Shown here: one piece after another, positions 18,237 to 29,263 of the stretch
How the letters are laid out: every line of letters starts with the position of its first letter
Position numbering within the stretch: the stretch's first letter is position 1
Assembly (NCBI RefSeq): GCF_013466785.1
Contig: NZ_CP059163.1
Coordinates: 806,001 to 870,000 of the forward strand
From: Nocardioides marinisabuli
Lineage (GTDB): Bacteria; Actinomycetota; Actinomycetes; Propionibacteriales; Nocardioidaceae
DNA: 64,000 bases
Direction of reading: 5' to 3'
Translations under genes and position numbers: made by a program
Notes under the pieces: generated by a model
The model's database searches: none
What the model was told of the DNA's origin: nothing
The model's input: only the letters and a program-made list of their open reading frames with translations

Positions 18237-18827
18237 TCAGTTCTCCTTGAACGGGAAGCCGAGCTGCTTGAGCAGCGCGCGGCCCTGGTCGTCAGTGGTG
18301 GCCGTGGTGACCACGGTGATGTCCATGCCGCGCGAGCGGTCGATCTTGTCCTGGTCGATCTCGTGGAACATGACCTGCTCGGTCAGACCGAAGGTGTAGT
18401 TGCCGCGACCGTCGAACTGGCCGGGGTTGAGGCCCCGGAAGTCGCGGATGCGGGGCAGCGCCAGGGTCAGCAGGCGGTCCAGGAACTCCCACATGCGGTC
18501 GCCGCGCAGCGTGACGTGCGCACCGATCGGCATGCCCTCGCGCAACTTGAACTGCGCGATGGACTTGCGGGCCTTGGTCACGGTCGGCTTCTGACCGGTG
18601 ATCGCGGTGAGGTCCTTGACCGCGCCCTCGATCAACTTCGAGTCGCGCGCGGCCTCGCCGACGCCCATGTTGACCACGATCTTGGTCAGGCCGGGCACCT
18701 GCATGACGTTCGCGATCTCGAACTCCGCCTTGAGCGCGGGGAGGATCTCCTCGCGGTAGCGGGTCTTGAAGCGCGGCGGGACCTTCGCCGAGATCTCCGG
18801 CGCGTCGGTGGTCTGGGTCTCAGTCAT
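18237..18827 (-). CDS. rplE: 50S ribosomal protein uL5
   Basis: 196 residues; binds 5S rRNA and contacts P-site tRNA. The ATG at 18827 ([21 protein letters not shown]) lies one base after the rplX stop; the upstream in-frame extension overlaps rplX and is rejected. Core motif [23 protein letters not shown]. Confidence 0.96.
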
Positions 18828-18828
18828 C

Positions 18829-19191
18829 TCAGATCTCCTTGCCGGACTTGCGCGAGATGCGGACGCTGCGCTCGGCCTCGTAGGTCGAGCCGTCGGGGCG
18901 GCGCTTGGTGACCTGGTCACGGCGGAAGCCGATCCGGGTCGTGCCGTCGCCCTCGACGAGCATCACGTTGGAGACGTGGATGGGGGCCTCGGCCGTGATG
19001 ATGCCGCCGGTGTTGCCGGCGCGACCACCCTGGTTGACGACCTTGGTGTGGCGCTTGATGCGGTTCACACCCTCGACGATCACCCGCTGCTCCTCACGGA
19101 GCACCTGGATGACCTTGCCCTCGGCACCCTTGTCCTTGCCGGCGATCACCTTCACGGTGTCGCCCTTCTTGATGTTCACACTCTTCGCCAT
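18829..19191 (-). CDS. rplX: 50S ribosomal protein uL24
   Basis: 120 residues with the KOW motif near the start ([20 protein letters not shown]). An early assembly initiator protein located at the tunnel exit. Starts 3 bases after rplN and ends one base before rplE. Confidence 0.96.
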   Translation of the reverse strand: MAKSVNIKKGDTVKVIAGKDKGAEGKVIQVLREEQRVIVEGVNRIKRHTKVVNQGGRAGNTGGIITAEAPIHVSNVMLVEGDGTTRIGFRRDQVTKRRPDGSTYEAERSVRISRKSGKEI

Positions 19192-19194
19192 GGC

Positions 19195-19563
19195 TCAGAG
19201 CACCTCCGGGGCGAGCGAGATGATCTTCATGAACTTCTTCTCACGAAGCTCACGACCGACGGGGCCGAAGATGCGCGTACCGCGCGGCTCGCCATCGGTC
19301 TTGAGGATCACTGCCGCGTTCTCGTCGAAGCGGATGTAGGACCCGTCGGCCCGGCGGCGCTCCTTGACGGTGCGCACGATGACGGCCTTGACGACGTCAC
19401 CCTTCTTCACGTTGCCGCCGGGGATCGCGTCCTTGACGGTGGCGACGATGGTGTCGCCGATACCGGCGTAGCGCCGACCCGAGCCGCCGAGAACACGGAT
19501 GCAGAGGATCTCCTTCGCACCGGTGTTGTCGGCGACCTTGAGTCGCGACTCCTGCTGAATCAT
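19195..19563 (-). CDS. rplN: 50S ribosomal protein uL14
   Basis: 122 residues ([20 protein letters not shown]). Forms an intersubunit bridge with 16S helix 14 and is the docking site of the silencing factor RsfS. Preceded by a 94-base gap after rpsQ. Confidence 0.97.
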   Translation of the reverse strand: MIQQESRLKVADNTGAKEILCIRVLGGSGRRYAGIGDTIVATVKDAIPGGNVKKGDVVKAVIVRTVKERRRADGSYIRFDENAAVILKTDGEPRGTRIFGPVGRELREKKFMKIISLAPEVL

Positions 19564-19657
19564 CGATTTCTCCTGGTTGTCGTGCCGGTTCTCGGCGTCT
19601 CAGGGACGGCGAGCCTGGCCGAACTGGTGGGGTTGTTCTCTCGCGCGGGGCGAGGGG

Positions 19658-19939
19658 TCACTTGGCGCGCTCGAGGATCTCGACCACGCGCCAGCGCTTG
19701 GTCGCCGACAGCGGACGGGTCTCCATGATGAGGACCCGGTCGCCGGTGCCGCACTCGTTCTGCTCGTCGTGCGCCTTGAGCTTGCTGGTCTTGCGCAGCA
19801 CCTTGCCGTAGAGGGCGTGCTTGACGCGGTCCTCGACGGAGACGACCACGGTCTTGTCCATCTTGTCGCTGACGACGAGACCCTCGCGGACCTTGCGGTC
19901 GTTGCGCGGGGTGCCGTTGTCGACTGCCTGCTCGCTCAT
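19658..19939 (-). CDS. rpsQ: 30S ribosomal protein uS17
   Basis: 93 residues; an OB-fold primary 16S rRNA binder ([24 protein letters not shown]). The ATG at 19939 overlaps the end of rpmC by 4 bases. Confidence 0.97.
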   Translation of the reverse strand: MSEQAVDNGTPRNDRKVREGLVVSDKMDKTVVVSVEDRVKHALYGKVLRKTSKLKAHDEQNECGTGDRVLIMETRPLSATKRWRVVEILERAK

Positions 19940-20184
19940 GCGGCACCGTCCTCGTTCTCGTCGCTGCCCGGAGCGGTCCGGATGCCGAGCTCGCGCTCAC
20001 GCACCACGGTGTAGATCCGGGCGATGTCCTTCTTGACCGTCCGCAGACGACCGTGGCTCTCCAGCTGGCCGGTGGCCGCCTGGAACCGGAGGTTGAAGAG
20101 CTCCTCCTTGGCCTCGCGCAGACGTGCCTCGAGGTCGACGTCGTTCATCTCGTCGAGCTCGTGGGCCTTGACACCGTTGGCCAT
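19936..20184 (-). CDS. rpmC: 50S ribosomal protein uL29
   Basis: 82 residues, a two-helix hairpin at the tunnel exit near the SRP and trigger-factor docking site ([23 protein letters not shown]). It has a short acidic C-terminal extension ([12 protein letters not shown]). The ATG shares a base with the rplP stop codon, and its own end overlaps rpsQ. Confidence 0.96.
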   Translation of the reverse strand: MANGVKAHELDEMNDVDLEARLREAKEELFNLRFQAATGQLESHGRLRTVKKDIARIYTVVRERELGIRTAPGSDENEDGAA

Positions 20185-20603
20185 CAGAATTCACCCGCCT
20201 CTCGCGAGATGAACCGGCACTTCATGGGGAGCTTGTGCATCGCGCGGCGCATGGCCTCGCGAGCGACGTCCTCAGAGACACCGGAAAGTTCGAACATGAC
20301 GCGGCCGGGCTTGACGTTCGCCACCCACCACTCGGGGGAGCCCTTACCCGAACCCATGCGGGTCTCGGCAGGCTTCTTGGTCAGCGGGCGGTCGGGGTAG
20401 ATGTTGATCCACACCTTGCCGCCTCGCTTGATGTGACGGGTCATGGCGATACGAGCCGACTCGATCTGTCGGTTCGTGACGTAGTGACCCTCCACCGCCT
20501 GGATACCGAAGTCACCGAAGGCGAGCTGCGTGCCGCCCTTGGCCATGCCGGTGCGCTTGGGGTGGTGCTGCTTGCGGTGCTTGACGCGACGGGGCATCAA
20601 CAT
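20184..20603 (-). CDS. rplP: 50S ribosomal protein uL16
   Basis: 139 residues, positioned near the A-site tRNA elbow and needed for late 50S maturation. Core [20 protein letters not shown] and [24 protein letters not shown] 20603 (MLMPRRVK) is used; ATG 20597 is an alternative two codons later. Confidence 0.96.
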   Translation of the reverse strand: MLMPRRVKHRKQHHPKRTGMAKGGTQLAFGDFGIQAVEGHYVTNRQIESARIAMTRHIKRGGKVWINIYPDRPLTKKPAETRMGSGKGSPEWWVANVKPGRVMFELSGVSEDVAREAMRRAMHKLPMKCRFISREAGEF

Positions 20604-20607
20604 TTTC

Positions 20608-21453
20608 TCAGGCCTCCGATCCGGCCGTGGACTCAGCGGGGGTGCTCGCGGGAGCGGCAGCCTGCGCCGGCGCGTCGGCGGCGGGGGCCGAGCCCTCGCG
20701 GTCCGAACGCGTCGGGCGGTCGCCGCGCGAACCGCGGCTGGGGCGCTCGCCACCGCGCTGGGGGCGGTTGCCGCCGCGGCCGGGGACACCGGCACGGGCA
20801 GCGGCCTGGGCCTGGCGCTCGGCACGCGAGCCGGACACCTCACCCTTGTAGATCCAGACCTTCACGCCGATGCGGCCGAAGGTGGTCTTGGCCTCGTAGA
20901 AGCCGTAGTCGATGTCGGCACGCAGGGTGTGCAGGGGCACGCGGCCCTCGCGGTAGAACTCCGTGCGCGACATCTCGGCGCCGTTGAGGCGGCCCGAGCA
21001 CTGGATCCGGATGCCCTTGGCACCCGAGCGCATCGTCGTCTGCATCGCCTTGCGCATCGCGCGGCGGAACTGCACACGACCGGCGAGCTGCTCGGCGACA
21101 CCCTGGGCGACCAGCTGCGCGTCGACCTCGGGGCTCTTGACCTCGAGGATGTTCAGCTGCACCTGCTTGCCGGTGAGCTTCTCGAGCTCGCCGCGGATGC
21201 GGTCGGCCTCGGCGCCACGGCGACCGATGACGATGCCGGGACGCGCGGTGTGGATGTCCACACGGACGCGGTCACGGGTGCGCTCGATCTCGACCTTGGC
21301 GATGCCGGCCCGCTCCATGCCCTTGCTGAGCAGCTTGCGGATGGCGACGTCCTCGCCGACGTAGGACTTGTACAGCTTGTCGGCGTACCAGCGCGACTTG
21401 TGGTCGGTGCTGATACCCAGACGGAAGCCGTTGGGGTTGATCTTCTGTCCCAT
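20608..21453 (-). CDS. rpsC: 30S ribosomal protein uS3 with a long C-terminal extension
   Basis: 281 residues against 233 in E. coli. The N-terminal KH domain and C-terminal domain are standard ([38 protein letters not shown]). The extra 60 or so C-terminal residues are first Arg/Gly-rich ([20 protein letters not shown]) then Ala/Pro-rich, and probably disordered. uS3 lines the mRNA entry channel. Confidence 0.96.
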   Translation of the reverse strand: MGQKINPNGFRLGISTDHKSRWYADKLYKSYVGEDVAIRKLLSKGMERAGIAKVEIERTRDRVRVDIHTARPGIVIGRRGAEADRIRGELEKLTGKQVQLNILEVKSPEVDAQLVAQGVAEQLAGRVQFRRAMRKAMQTTMRSGAKGIRIQCSGRLNGAEMSRTEFYREGRVPLHTLRADIDYGFYEAKTTFGRIGVKVWIYKGEVSGSRAERQAQAAARAGVPGRGGNRPQRGGERPSRGSRGDRPTRSDREGSAPAADAPAQAAAPASTPAESTAGSEA

Positions 21454-21899
21454 CAGGCACTCTTTCCGTTCTTCGGGCCGCGCTTGGTGGCCTTGGCGGC
21501 CACGACGTCGGCGGGCTGGACGGCCAGGGTGATGTGGCTGGTGCGCTTGTTGATGCGCGTCGCCCGACCCTGGGCCCGGGGGCGCCAGCGCTTCATCGTG
21601 GGACCCTCGTCGACCATCGCGACGGAGACGACGAGGTCGGCAGCGGCCAGGCCCTCGGTCGTCTCGGCGTTCGCGATGGCGCTCTCGAGGACCTTGTAGA
21701 CGGTCTGCGCCGCGGCCTGGGGCGCGAACTTCAGCAGCGCCAGGGCCTCGTCGACGGCCATGCCGCGGACCATGTCCACGACGCGACGCGCCTTCATCGG
21801 CGTGATCCGCGTGAAGCGGGCGGTCGCGAAGGCTCCCGGCTGGTCGCCGAGAAGCGTCTCGCGGCGGGCACTCGTGCGCATGCGCTCGGTGGTGCTCAT
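21453..21899 (-). CDS. rplV: 50S ribosomal protein uL22
   Basis: 148 residues. Its long beta-hairpin lines the exit tunnel (region [24 protein letters not shown]), a site of macrolide-resistance changes. The ATG at 21899 overlaps the end of rpsS by 4 bases. It has about 20 extra N-terminal residues ([20 protein letters not shown]). Confidence 0.96.
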   Translation of the reverse strand: MSTTERMRTSARRETLLGDQPGAFATARFTRITPMKARRVVDMVRGMAVDEALALLKFAPQAAAQTVYKVLESAIANAETTEGLAAADLVVSVAMVDEGPTMKRWRPRAQGRATRINKRTSHITLAVQPADVVAAKATKRGPKNGKSA

Positions 21900-22177
21900 C
21901 GGCGACGTCCCTTCCGGTCTTCCTTGACGTGCCCGCGGTAGGTGCGGGTCGGGGCGAACTCGCCCAGCTTGTGACCGACCATCGAGTCGGTGACGAAGAC
22001 CGGGACGTGCTTGCGACCGTCGTGCACGGCGATCGTGTGACCGATCATGTCCGGCACGATCATCGACCGGCGCGACCAGGTCTTGATGACGTTGTGGGTG
22101 CCCTTCTCGTTCTCCGCGTCCACCTTCTTCTGCAGGTGGCCGTCGATGAAGGGGCCCTTCTTCAGGCTGCGAGGCAT
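21896..22177 (-). CDS. rpsS: 30S ribosomal protein uS19
   Basis: 93 residues, head of the small subunit, partner of uS13 ([20 protein letters not shown]). Begins 5 bases after rplB; GGAAGTAAACGAC lies upstream. Confidence 0.97.
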   Translation of the reverse strand: MPRSLKKGPFIDGHLQKKVDAENEKGTHNVIKTWSRRSMIVPDMIGHTIAVHDGRKHVPVFVTDSMVGHKLGEFAPTRTYRGHVKEDRKGRRR

Positions 22178-22182
22178 GTCGT

Positions 22183-23019
22183 TTACTTCCTACCCTTGCC
22201 GGACTTGCGGCGACGGATGATCTGGGAGTCGGAGGCCTTGCGCTTGCGCGTGCGGCCCTCGGGCTTGCCCCAGGGGGACACCGGGTGACGTCCACCGGAC
22301 GTCTTGCCCTCGCCACCACCGTGCGGGTGGTCGACCGGGTTCATGACCACACCGCGCACGGTCGGGCGCTTGCCCTTCCAGCGCATGCGGCCGGCCTTGC
22401 CCCAGTTGATGTTCGACTGCTCGGCGTTGCCGACCTCGCCGAGGGTCGCGCGGCAGCGCACGTCGACGAAGCGCATCTCGCCCGAGGGCATGCGCAGCGT
22501 GGCGCGCGAGCCCTCGCGGGCGACGAGCTGGGCGGAGTTGCCGGCCGAGCGGGCGATCTTGGCGCCGCCGCCGGGTCGCATCTCCACGCAGTGGATGGTC
22601 GAACCGACCGGGATGTTGCGCAGCGGCAGGTTGTTGCCGGTCTTGATGTCAGCGCCGGTGCCCGACTCGATCACGGTGCCCTGCGCCAGGCCACGAGGAG
22701 CGATGATGTAGCGCTTCTCGCCGTCGGCGTAGTGCAGCAGCGCGATGCGCGCGGTGCGGTTGGGGTCGTACTCGATGTGAGCGACCTTCGCGGGGACGCC
22801 GTCCTTGTCGTAGCGACGGAAGTCGATGATCCGGTAGGCGCGCTTGTGACCGCCACCCTGGTGCCGGGTGGTGATCCGGCCCTGGTTGTTGCGGCCGCCC
22901 TTCTTGGGCAGCGGCACCGTCAGCGACTTCTCCGGCGTCGTGCGAGTGATCTCGACGAAGTCGGCGACCGACGAGCCGCGACGGCCCGGCGTTGTCGGCT
23001 TGTACTTGCGGATAGCCAT
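22183..23019 (-). CDS. rplB: 50S ribosomal protein uL2
   Basis: 278 residues; essential for subunit association and peptidyl-transferase function. The conserved catalytic-region histidine is in [20 protein letters not shown]-terminus [20 protein letters not shown]. Confidence 0.97.
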   Translation of the reverse strand: MAIRKYKPTTPGRRGSSVADFVEITRTTPEKSLTVPLPKKGGRNNQGRITTRHQGGGHKRAYRIIDFRRYDKDGVPAKVAHIEYDPNRTARIALLHYADGEKRYIIAPRGLAQGTVIESGTGADIKTGNNLPLRNIPVGSTIHCVEMRPGGGAKIARSAGNSAQLVAREGSRATLRMPSGEMRFVDVRCRATLGEVGNAEQSNINWGKAGRMRWKGKRPTVRGVVMNPVDHPHGGGEGKTSGGRHPVSPWGKPEGRTRKRKASDSQIIRRRKSGKGRK

Positions 23020-23050
23020 GTGTGTTCAGTCCTCGTGTCGTCAGGCCCGG

Positions 23051-23356
23051 TCAGGAGACCGGACCTCCGAAGATGTCGATGCGGTGACCCTCGGCGAGGC
23101 TGACGATGGCGCGCTTGGTGTCCTTGCGCTTGCCCAGCCCGTTGCGCGTGCGACGGGTCTTGCCGGGGCGGTTCAGCGTGTTCACCGAGGTGACCTTGAC
23201 GTTGAAGATCTTCTCGACGGCGATCTTGATCTCGGTCTTGTTGGCGTCGGGCCGCACCACGAACGTGTACTTGTTCGTGTCGAGAAGGCTGTAGCTCTTC
23301 TCCGAGACGACCGGCGCGAGCAGCACGTCGCGGTGGTCCTTGTGCAGGGTGCTCAC
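23051..23356 (-). CDS. rplW: 50S ribosomal protein uL23
   Basis: 101 residues; docking site for trigger factor and SRP at the tunnel exit ([20 protein letters not shown]). The start overlaps the rplD stop codon by 4 bases. Confidence 0.96.
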   Translation of the reverse strand: MSTLHKDHRDVLLAPVVSEKSYSLLDTNKYTFVVRPDANKTEIKIAVEKIFNVKVTSVNTLNRPGKTRRTRNGLGKRKDTKRAIVSLAEGHRIDIFGGPVS

Positions 23357-23976
23357 TTGGAGGCCTCCTTGGTCGACGTGGCGGTGCCGGCGACGAGCGC
23401 GTCGTACGCGCCCTTGCTGAACACGATGTCGTCGGCCGCGAGCACGTCGTAGGTGTTGAGCTGGTCGACGGCCACGAGGTGGACCTCGGGCGCGTTGCGC
23501 AGCGAGAGCCAGGTCAGGGTGTCGGTGCGCTCGAGCACGACGAGGAACTTGGTGCGCACGGTGAGCTCGGCCAGCGAGGCCAGCGCGGCCTTGGTGGCGG
23601 GCTTGTCACCGGTGACCAGCGACTCGACGACGTGGATGCGGTCGTGGCGCGCCCGGTCGGAGAGGGCACCGCGCAGGGCGGCGACCTTCATCTTCTTGGG
23701 GGTGCGCTGGTCGTAGCTGCGCGGCTGCGGGCCGTGCACGGTGCCACCACCGGCGAACTGCGGAGCGCGGGTCGAGCCCTGGCGGGCGCGGCCGGTGCCC
23801 TTCTGCTTGTAGGGCTTGCGGCCACCGCCGCGAACCTCGCCGCGGGTCTTGGTGGCGTGCGTGCCCTGACGGGCGGCGGCCTGCTGCGCGACGACGACCT
23901 GGTGGATCAACGGGACGTTGACCTTGGCGTCGAAGATGTCGGCGGGCAGGTCGACCTTGACGGTCTTGACAGCCAT
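23353..23976 (-). CDS. rplD: 50S ribosomal protein uL4
   Basis: 207 residues. Its extended loop reaches into the exit tunnel ([21 protein letters not shown]). In E. coli uL4 also represses the S10 operon. Two bases separate it from rplC. Confidence 0.96.
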   Translation of the reverse strand: MAVKTVKVDLPADIFDAKVNVPLIHQVVVAQQAAARQGTHATKTRGEVRGGGRKPYKQKGTGRARQGSTRAPQFAGGGTVHGPQPRSYDQRTPKKMKVAALRGALSDRARHDRIHVVESLVTGDKPATKAALASLAELTVRTKFLVVLERTDTLTWLSLRNAPEVHLVAVDQLNTYDVLAADDIVFSKGAYDALVAGTATSTKEASK

Positions 23977-23978
23977 GC

Positions 23979-24638
23979 TCAGGCCTCCTGGATGTTCTTG
24001 GCGGCCGAACGCAGCACCACGAGACCACCCTTGGGGCCGGGGACGGCGCCCTTCAGCAGGATCAGGCCCTTGTCGGTGTCGACGGCGTGCACGGTGATGT
24101 TCTGGGTGGTGACGGTGTCGTTACCCATGCGACCGGCCATCCGCTGACCACGGAACACACGACCCGGCGTGGCGCAGGCGCCGATCGAGCCGGGCTTGCG
24201 GTGGTTGCGGTGGGCACCGTGCGAGGCGGAGACGCCGGCGAAGCCGTGACGCTTCATGACGCCGGCGAAGCCCTTGCCCTTGCTGGTGCCCGTCACGTCG
24301 ATCTCCTCGCCAGCGGCGAAGGTGTCGACCGCGAGCTCCTGGCCCACGGTGTAGCCGGAGGCCGCAGAGGTGCGGAGCTCGACGAGGTGGCGGCGCGGGG
24401 TGAGACCCGCCTTGGCGAAGTGACCGGCGCTGGGCTTGTTCACCTTGCGGCCCTCGATCTCGCCGTACCCGATCTGGACGGCGTTGTAGCCGTCGACCTC
24501 GGGGGTGCGGACCTGGGTGACCACGTTGGTGCTCGCAGCGATCACGGTCACGGGGACGACGCGGTTGTTCTCGTCCCACAGCTGGGTCATGCCGAGCTTG
24601 GTGCCCAGCAGCCCCTTCATGTTGTGTTCGATCGTCAT
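23979..24638 (-). CDS. rplC: 50S ribosomal protein uL3
   Basis: 219 residues, early assembly protein reaching toward the peptidyl-transferase centre. Typical [20 protein letters not shown] start and [24 protein letters not shown]-type tip region (in pieces). The ATG at 24638 ([12 protein letters not shown]) is used; an internal ATG at codon 7 is the start of shorter homologues. Confidence 0.96.
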   Translation of the reverse strand: MTIEHNMKGLLGTKLGMTQLWDENNRVVPVTVIAASTNVVTQVRTPEVDGYNAVQIGYGEIEGRKVNKPSAGHFAKAGLTPRRHLVELRTSAASGYTVGQELAVDTFAAGEEIDVTGTSKGKGFAGVMKRHGFAGVSASHGAHRNHRKPGSIGACATPGRVFRGQRMAGRMGNDTVTTQNITVHAVDTDKGLILLKGAVPGPKGGLVVLRSAAKNIQEA

Positions 24639-24649
24639 GTCCTCGGACC

Positions 24650-24958
24650 TCAGAGCTTGATCTCGATGTCGACACCGGCCGGAAGGTCGAGACGCATGAG
24701 CGAGTCGACGGTCTTCGGGGTGGGGTCGATGATGTCGATGAGGCGCTTGTGGGTGCGCATCTCGAAGTGCTCGCGGGAATCCTTGTACTTGTGGGGCGAG
24801 CGGATGACGCAGTACACGTTCTTCTCGGTCGGCAGCGGCACCGGGCCGGCGACCTTGGCACCCGTGCGGGTGACCGTGTCCACGATCTTGCGCGCCGAGG
24901 TGTCGATCACCTCGTGGTCATAGGCCTTGAGCCTGATGCGGATCTTCTGTCCCGCCAT
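24650..24958 (-). CDS. rpsJ: 30S ribosomal protein uS10 (NusE)
   Basis: 102 residues ([20 protein letters not shown]). Head protein of the small subunit and also the NusE transcription antitermination factor that pairs with NusB. First gene of the S10 operon; its leader lies in the 391-base gap upstream. Confidence 0.97.
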   Translation of the reverse strand: MAGQKIRIRLKAYDHEVIDTSARKIVDTVTRTGAKVAGPVPLPTEKNVYCVIRSPHKYKDSREHFEMRTHKRLIDIIDPTPKTVDSLMRLDLPAGVDIEIKL

Positions 24959-25349
24959 AGGTCTCTCTCGTCCTTACTTCTCATCTGCCGCGTGCGTGTC
25001 CGGGACGTCCTCGGGCTTGAGTCGGTCCCCCCAGCTGCTCTTCATCCTCCAGCCGACCCCCGCGGTCGGGCGTGTCGCGGGCCGGACGCTGAGTCCGGGC
25101 GCAACACAGGACCGGGTCCTGCCTGCTGGTCGTGACCGGATGACGCCCGACGGTTCGTCAGGCTGATCGGGTCTCCCCCCTGCTGTGCAGCAGGAGCGGT
25201 GCGGCTGCACGCCGGACACCGAAGTCACGAACCATCATGTGATGGGGAGACGCGATTCAGTAGTCAAGGTGTGCCGCACCCCGGCGACCCGCCGGAGCAA
25301 CCTGAACATCTTGGCAGACCGTCGCGACGTCGTCCAAATCGAGGCGTGC
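24959..25349 (-). promoter_or_regulatory. 391-base leader/promoter region of the S10 operon
   Basis: No credible gene lies between trmB and rpsJ, so this gap must hold the S10 promoter and leader. Seen: a TTGACT hexamer on the minus strand at 25267-25262 without a good -10 at 17-18 bases, and a 7-bp inverted repeat CCTGCTG/CAGCAGG at 25179-25194. The sequence just before rpsJ, AAGGACGAGAGAGACC, is the ribosome-binding region. The exact promoter is not resolved. Confidence 0.45.
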
Positions 25350-26081
25350 TCAGCGCCTGCGGTAGGTCAGGTCGGTGATGGAGCGCCCCGCCTCGCGGCC
25401 CTTGCGCTCGAACTTGGTCACCGGACGCTCCGCCCAGCGCTCGACCTGCCCGCCCTCCAGGGCCGGCTCCGCGTCGAGCACCTCGAGCATCTGCTCGGCG
25501 TAGTCGCCCCAGTCGGTGGCCAGGCGCCAGCGGCCCCCGACCTCCAGCCGCGAGGCGACCATCGAGGCGAAGGGGGCGGAGACCAGGCGCCGCTTGTGGT
25601 GTCGCGTCTTGGGCCAGGGGTCGGGGAAGAAGGTCCACAGCTCCGCGAGCCCACCGGGCGCGACCAGGTGCTCCAGGCACCAGGCGGCGTCGACCGAGCA
25701 GAACCGGACGTTGTCGGCGCCGGCCGCCGCCACCTCGGCCAGCGAGGCGGCCACCCCCGGGAGCCAGACCTCGAGGGCCAGCACGTTGACGTCGGGCCGG
25801 GCCGCGGCGAGCACACCGGTGGCCTCCCCCACCCCGCACCCGATCTCGACGACCAGTGGGGCCTCGCGGCCGAACCAGGAGGCGATGTCGACGCCGGGGC
25901 GGTCGACCTCCTCGTCGGGCACCACCCACGCCTGTGCGTGGGCGTCCCAGGCCTCCTGCTGGCTGGGCGTGAACCGGCTGCCGCGCCGGGAGTAGCTGAG
26001 GACCTCGCGCATGCGGCGTCCGTCCTCGGTCAGCTTCTGGTGAGGACGGGCGGGGGCGACGCGCAGGTGCTGCTCGGGCAT
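25350..26081 (-). CDS. trmB: tRNA (guanosine(46)-N7)-methyltransferase
   Basis: 243 residues. Forms m7G46 in the variable loop of tRNA with SAM. SAM motif VVEIGCGVGEATGVL (residues about 75-90), the family motif FFPDPWPKTRHHKRRL (about 160-175), and the C-terminal TKFERKGREAGRSI substrate motif are all present. It lies between the sigma/anti-sigma-like pair and rpsJ, in the spot where many actinobacteria have tuf next to rpsJ. Confidence 0.95.
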   Translation of the reverse strand: MPEQHLRVAPARPHQKLTEDGRRMREVLSYSRRGSRFTPSQQEAWDAHAQAWVVPDEEVDRPGVDIASWFGREAPLVVEIGCGVGEATGVLAAARPDVNVLALEVWLPGVAASLAEVAAAGADNVRFCSVDAAWCLEHLVAPGGLAELWTFFPDPWPKTRHHKRRLVSAPFASMVASRLEVGGRWRLATDWGDYAEQMLEVLDAEPALEGGQVERWAERPVTKFERKGREAGRSITDLTYRRR

Positions 26082-26102
26082 GGGTCCATCATCGCCGCCG
26101 CT

Positions 26103-26132
26103 GCCGTCCGCCGCGGAATCGCGGCGGACGGC
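26103..26132 (-). terminator. 13-bp hairpin after the sigma-factor partner gene
   Basis: GCCGTCCGCCGCG (26103-26115) pairs with 26120-26132 around a GAAT loop, 6 bases after the stop codon of the gene at 26139. It should separate the sigE-partner transcript from trmB. Confidence 0.7.
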
Positions 26133-26138
26133 GTCGGC

Positions 26139-27293
26139 TCAGCCCGGCAGGTCGAGGTCCTCGCCCTGCACCGGCAGCATGCTGCAGGCGGAGCTCGCGT
26201 CGACCGGGCACAGGTGCAGGGTGCTGGTCCCGGCCCCTGGGTCGTCGGCGAGGACCAGGACGTACCGCTCGTCGAGCCAGGCCGCGTCCACCGCGCGACC
26301 CGGGACCGCCAGGACCTGGCTGCCGCCACCGGGGACGCGGCTCAGCGTCACCCGCGTCGTGCCTGCACCTGCCGGAGCGACCGAGGCCACGAGGCCGCCG
26401 TAGGGCGCCAGCTCGCCGGCGCCCCGGACCTCGTCGACGAGACGCGCGGCACCGGTCGCGACGTCATAGACCCGGGTGGACCCGTCGCGGTCGACCACCG
26501 CGACCTGGGAGCCGCCGGCCGAGGAGGCCCACCCGTACCCGTCGCCGACGGTGGGGACGGGCACGTCGCCGTCGGCCGTGAGCAGCACCAGCTCGCCGTC
26601 CTGGGAGACCAGGCCTGCTCCGCTGCCCTGGGCCACATCGGCCAGGTAGCTGTTGCCGGGCAGGCGCCGAGGTGTCGACGTGGTGCCCGCCACCAGGTCA
26701 CGCACCCACAACCGCTCGGCCCGGTCGATCCAGCCCAGGAACCGTCCGTCGCTCGAGAGCCGGGCGCCCAGGACGTCCTGCGGGGTCAGGGAGTCCACCT
26801 CCTCGAAGGCCCACGGGCTCCCCGGCCCCTCGTCGCCGTGGACCGCGTCGAAGCGTCGCACCGTGCTGGTCCGGTCCAGCACGTAGACGAACTCCCGGGT
26901 CGCACCGAGCACCTCCTCGACGTCGATGCCCAGCTCGTGGTCGACGCCCTGGGGGTCGAGCACGTGCAGCCGCCCTCCGAGCACGTAGGGCACCGGGCCC
27001 GGCACGCCGGTCTCCGACGAGGGTGCCGACGAGGGTGCCGACGAGGACGCCGCCGACGCCTGTTCCGCCGGGGCGCCGACCCCACCGGTCCCTCCCCCGG
27101 CGAACGGGAACCCGACGACGGAGACGAGCAGGGTGGCCGCTGCCGCGACCCCGACTCCGCCAAGGGCTCGGTAGCCCCGCAGTGCGCGTCGCTCCCGACC
27201 CACGCGCCGCTGGAGAGCGGTGCGGTCGAGGGTGGGGACGGTGGTGGACTCGGCGACGGCGTGCAGCGCGTCGCGGATCTCGGTGGTGCTCAT
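26139..27293 (-). CDS. Membrane-anchored beta-propeller-like protein, probable partner of the SigE-family sigma factor
   Basis: 384 residues: a short cytoplasmic N-terminus (about 40 residues, Arg-rich), one membrane helix at about 42-64 ([19 protein letters not shown]), a Ser/Ala/Pro linker, then an extracytoplasmic domain with repeated blade-like segments ([40 protein letters not shown]) resembling TolB/YncE-type propellers. Its ATG overlaps the stop of the sigma-factor gene by 4 bases. In SigE-family operons such a protein is often the anti-sigma or sensor, but no ZAS/HxxxCxxC zinc motif is visible, so that role is an inference. Confidence 0.7.
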   Translation of the reverse strand: MSTTEIRDALHAVAESTTVPTLDRTALQRRVGRERRALRGYRALGGVGVAAAATLLVSVVGFPFAGGGTGGVGAPAEQASAASSSAPSSAPSSETGVPGPVPYVLGGRLHVLDPQGVDHELGIDVEEVLGATREFVYVLDRTSTVRRFDAVHGDEGPGSPWAFEEVDSLTPQDVLGARLSSDGRFLGWIDRAERLWVRDLVAGTTSTPRRLPGNSYLADVAQGSGAGLVSQDGELVLLTADGDVPVPTVGDGYGWASSAGGSQVAVVDRDGSTRVYDVATGAARLVDEVRGAGELAPYGGLVASVAPAGAGTTRVTLSRVPGGGSQVLAVPGRAVDAAWLDERYVLVLADDPGAGTSTLHLCPVDASSACSMLPVQGEDLDLPG

Positions 27294-27790
27294 GCGTGGT
27301 CCTTCGACAGCTCGAGCGCCGGCAGGGCCACGCGCAGGCGGCCGACGGCGTGGTGGGTCTGGCTCTTGACGGTGCCCTCGGAGCACCCGAGGGCGACGGC
27401 GGTCTCGCTCACGCTGAGGTCCTCGAAGTAGCGCAGCACGAGGACCGCACGCATGCGGGGCGGCAGCCGACGCACCTCGGTCCACAGGGCGACGTGGTCG
27501 GCTCGGGCTCCGAGGTGGTCGTGGCCGGCGTCGGGGAGGTGCTCGGTGGCCACCTCGCGACGCCGGCGTCGCCAGTGCCGCTGGGCCAGGTTGAGCATGG
27601 TGCGCCGGACGTAGGCGTCCGCCGCCCCCTTGTCGCGGATCTGGCCCCAGCGGACGCAGGTCGTGGCCAGCGCGGTCTGCAGCAGGTCCTCGGCCTCGTG
27701 GCTGGTGCCGCAGAGCAGGTAGGCGGTGCGGTAGAGCGGCGCCCAGCGCGCCGTCACGAAGTCCTCGAACCCCGGTTCGGGATCAGTCAT
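27290..27790 (-). CDS. SigE-family RNA polymerase sigma factor (ECF type)
   Basis: 166 residues. Sigma region 2 ([37 protein letters not shown], in pieces, about residues 8-44 onward) and region 4 ([35 protein letters not shown], about 110-145) make it the short SigE-family group common in Streptomyces and Nocardioides. It directs RNA polymerase to an unknown stress regulon. The ATG at 27790 has AAGGACG upstream; a longer frame to 27919 has no support. The next gene encodes its likely membrane partner. Confidence 0.88.
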   Translation of the reverse strand: MTDPEPGFEDFVTARWAPLYRTAYLLCGTSHEAEDLLQTALATTCVRWGQIRDKGAADAYVRRTMLNLAQRHWRRRRREVATEHLPDAGHDHLGARADHVALWTEVRRLPPRMRAVLVLRYFEDLSVSETAVALGCSEGTVKSQTHHAVGRLRVALPALELSKDHA

Positions 27791-27925
27791 GTGTCGTCCT
27801 TGTGCAGAGACAGTGTCGAGGGGAAGGAGCCGCCAGGACGCCTCGAGGTTGGGTGCGGTGCCCGAGAACTTCGCAGGCGTGCACCGGCAGCCCCTCCGCC
27901 CGCAGCGGGGCCCGGACATGCAGAA

Positions 27926-27953
27926 CGGCCCCGGACCGATAGGTCCGGGGCCG
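27926..27953 (-). terminator. 12-bp hairpin terminator after tuf
   Basis: CGGCCCCGGACC (27926-27937) pairs perfectly with 27942-27953 around a GATA loop. It is 45 bases past the tuf stop codon and should end the str-operon transcript. A short TTCTG follows on the minus strand. Confidence 0.8.
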
Positions 27954-27997
27954 ATCTGGTGCTGCTGTGCTGGGTGCCGGTCAGCGACCGGCGGGGA

Positions 27998-29191
<1,194 letters not shown>

Positions 29192-29263
29192 TGGGGGCTC
29201 CTCCTGGTGTGGGTTGGTACTTGACTCGTACTTGCTGGGATGGTGCCGAGGAACTCGGAGAGA

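Noticed and set aside
25239-25267. S10 promoter from a TTGACT hexamer
   Set aside because: No TANNNT hexamer lies 16-18 bases downstream; kept only as a weak note in the leader region.
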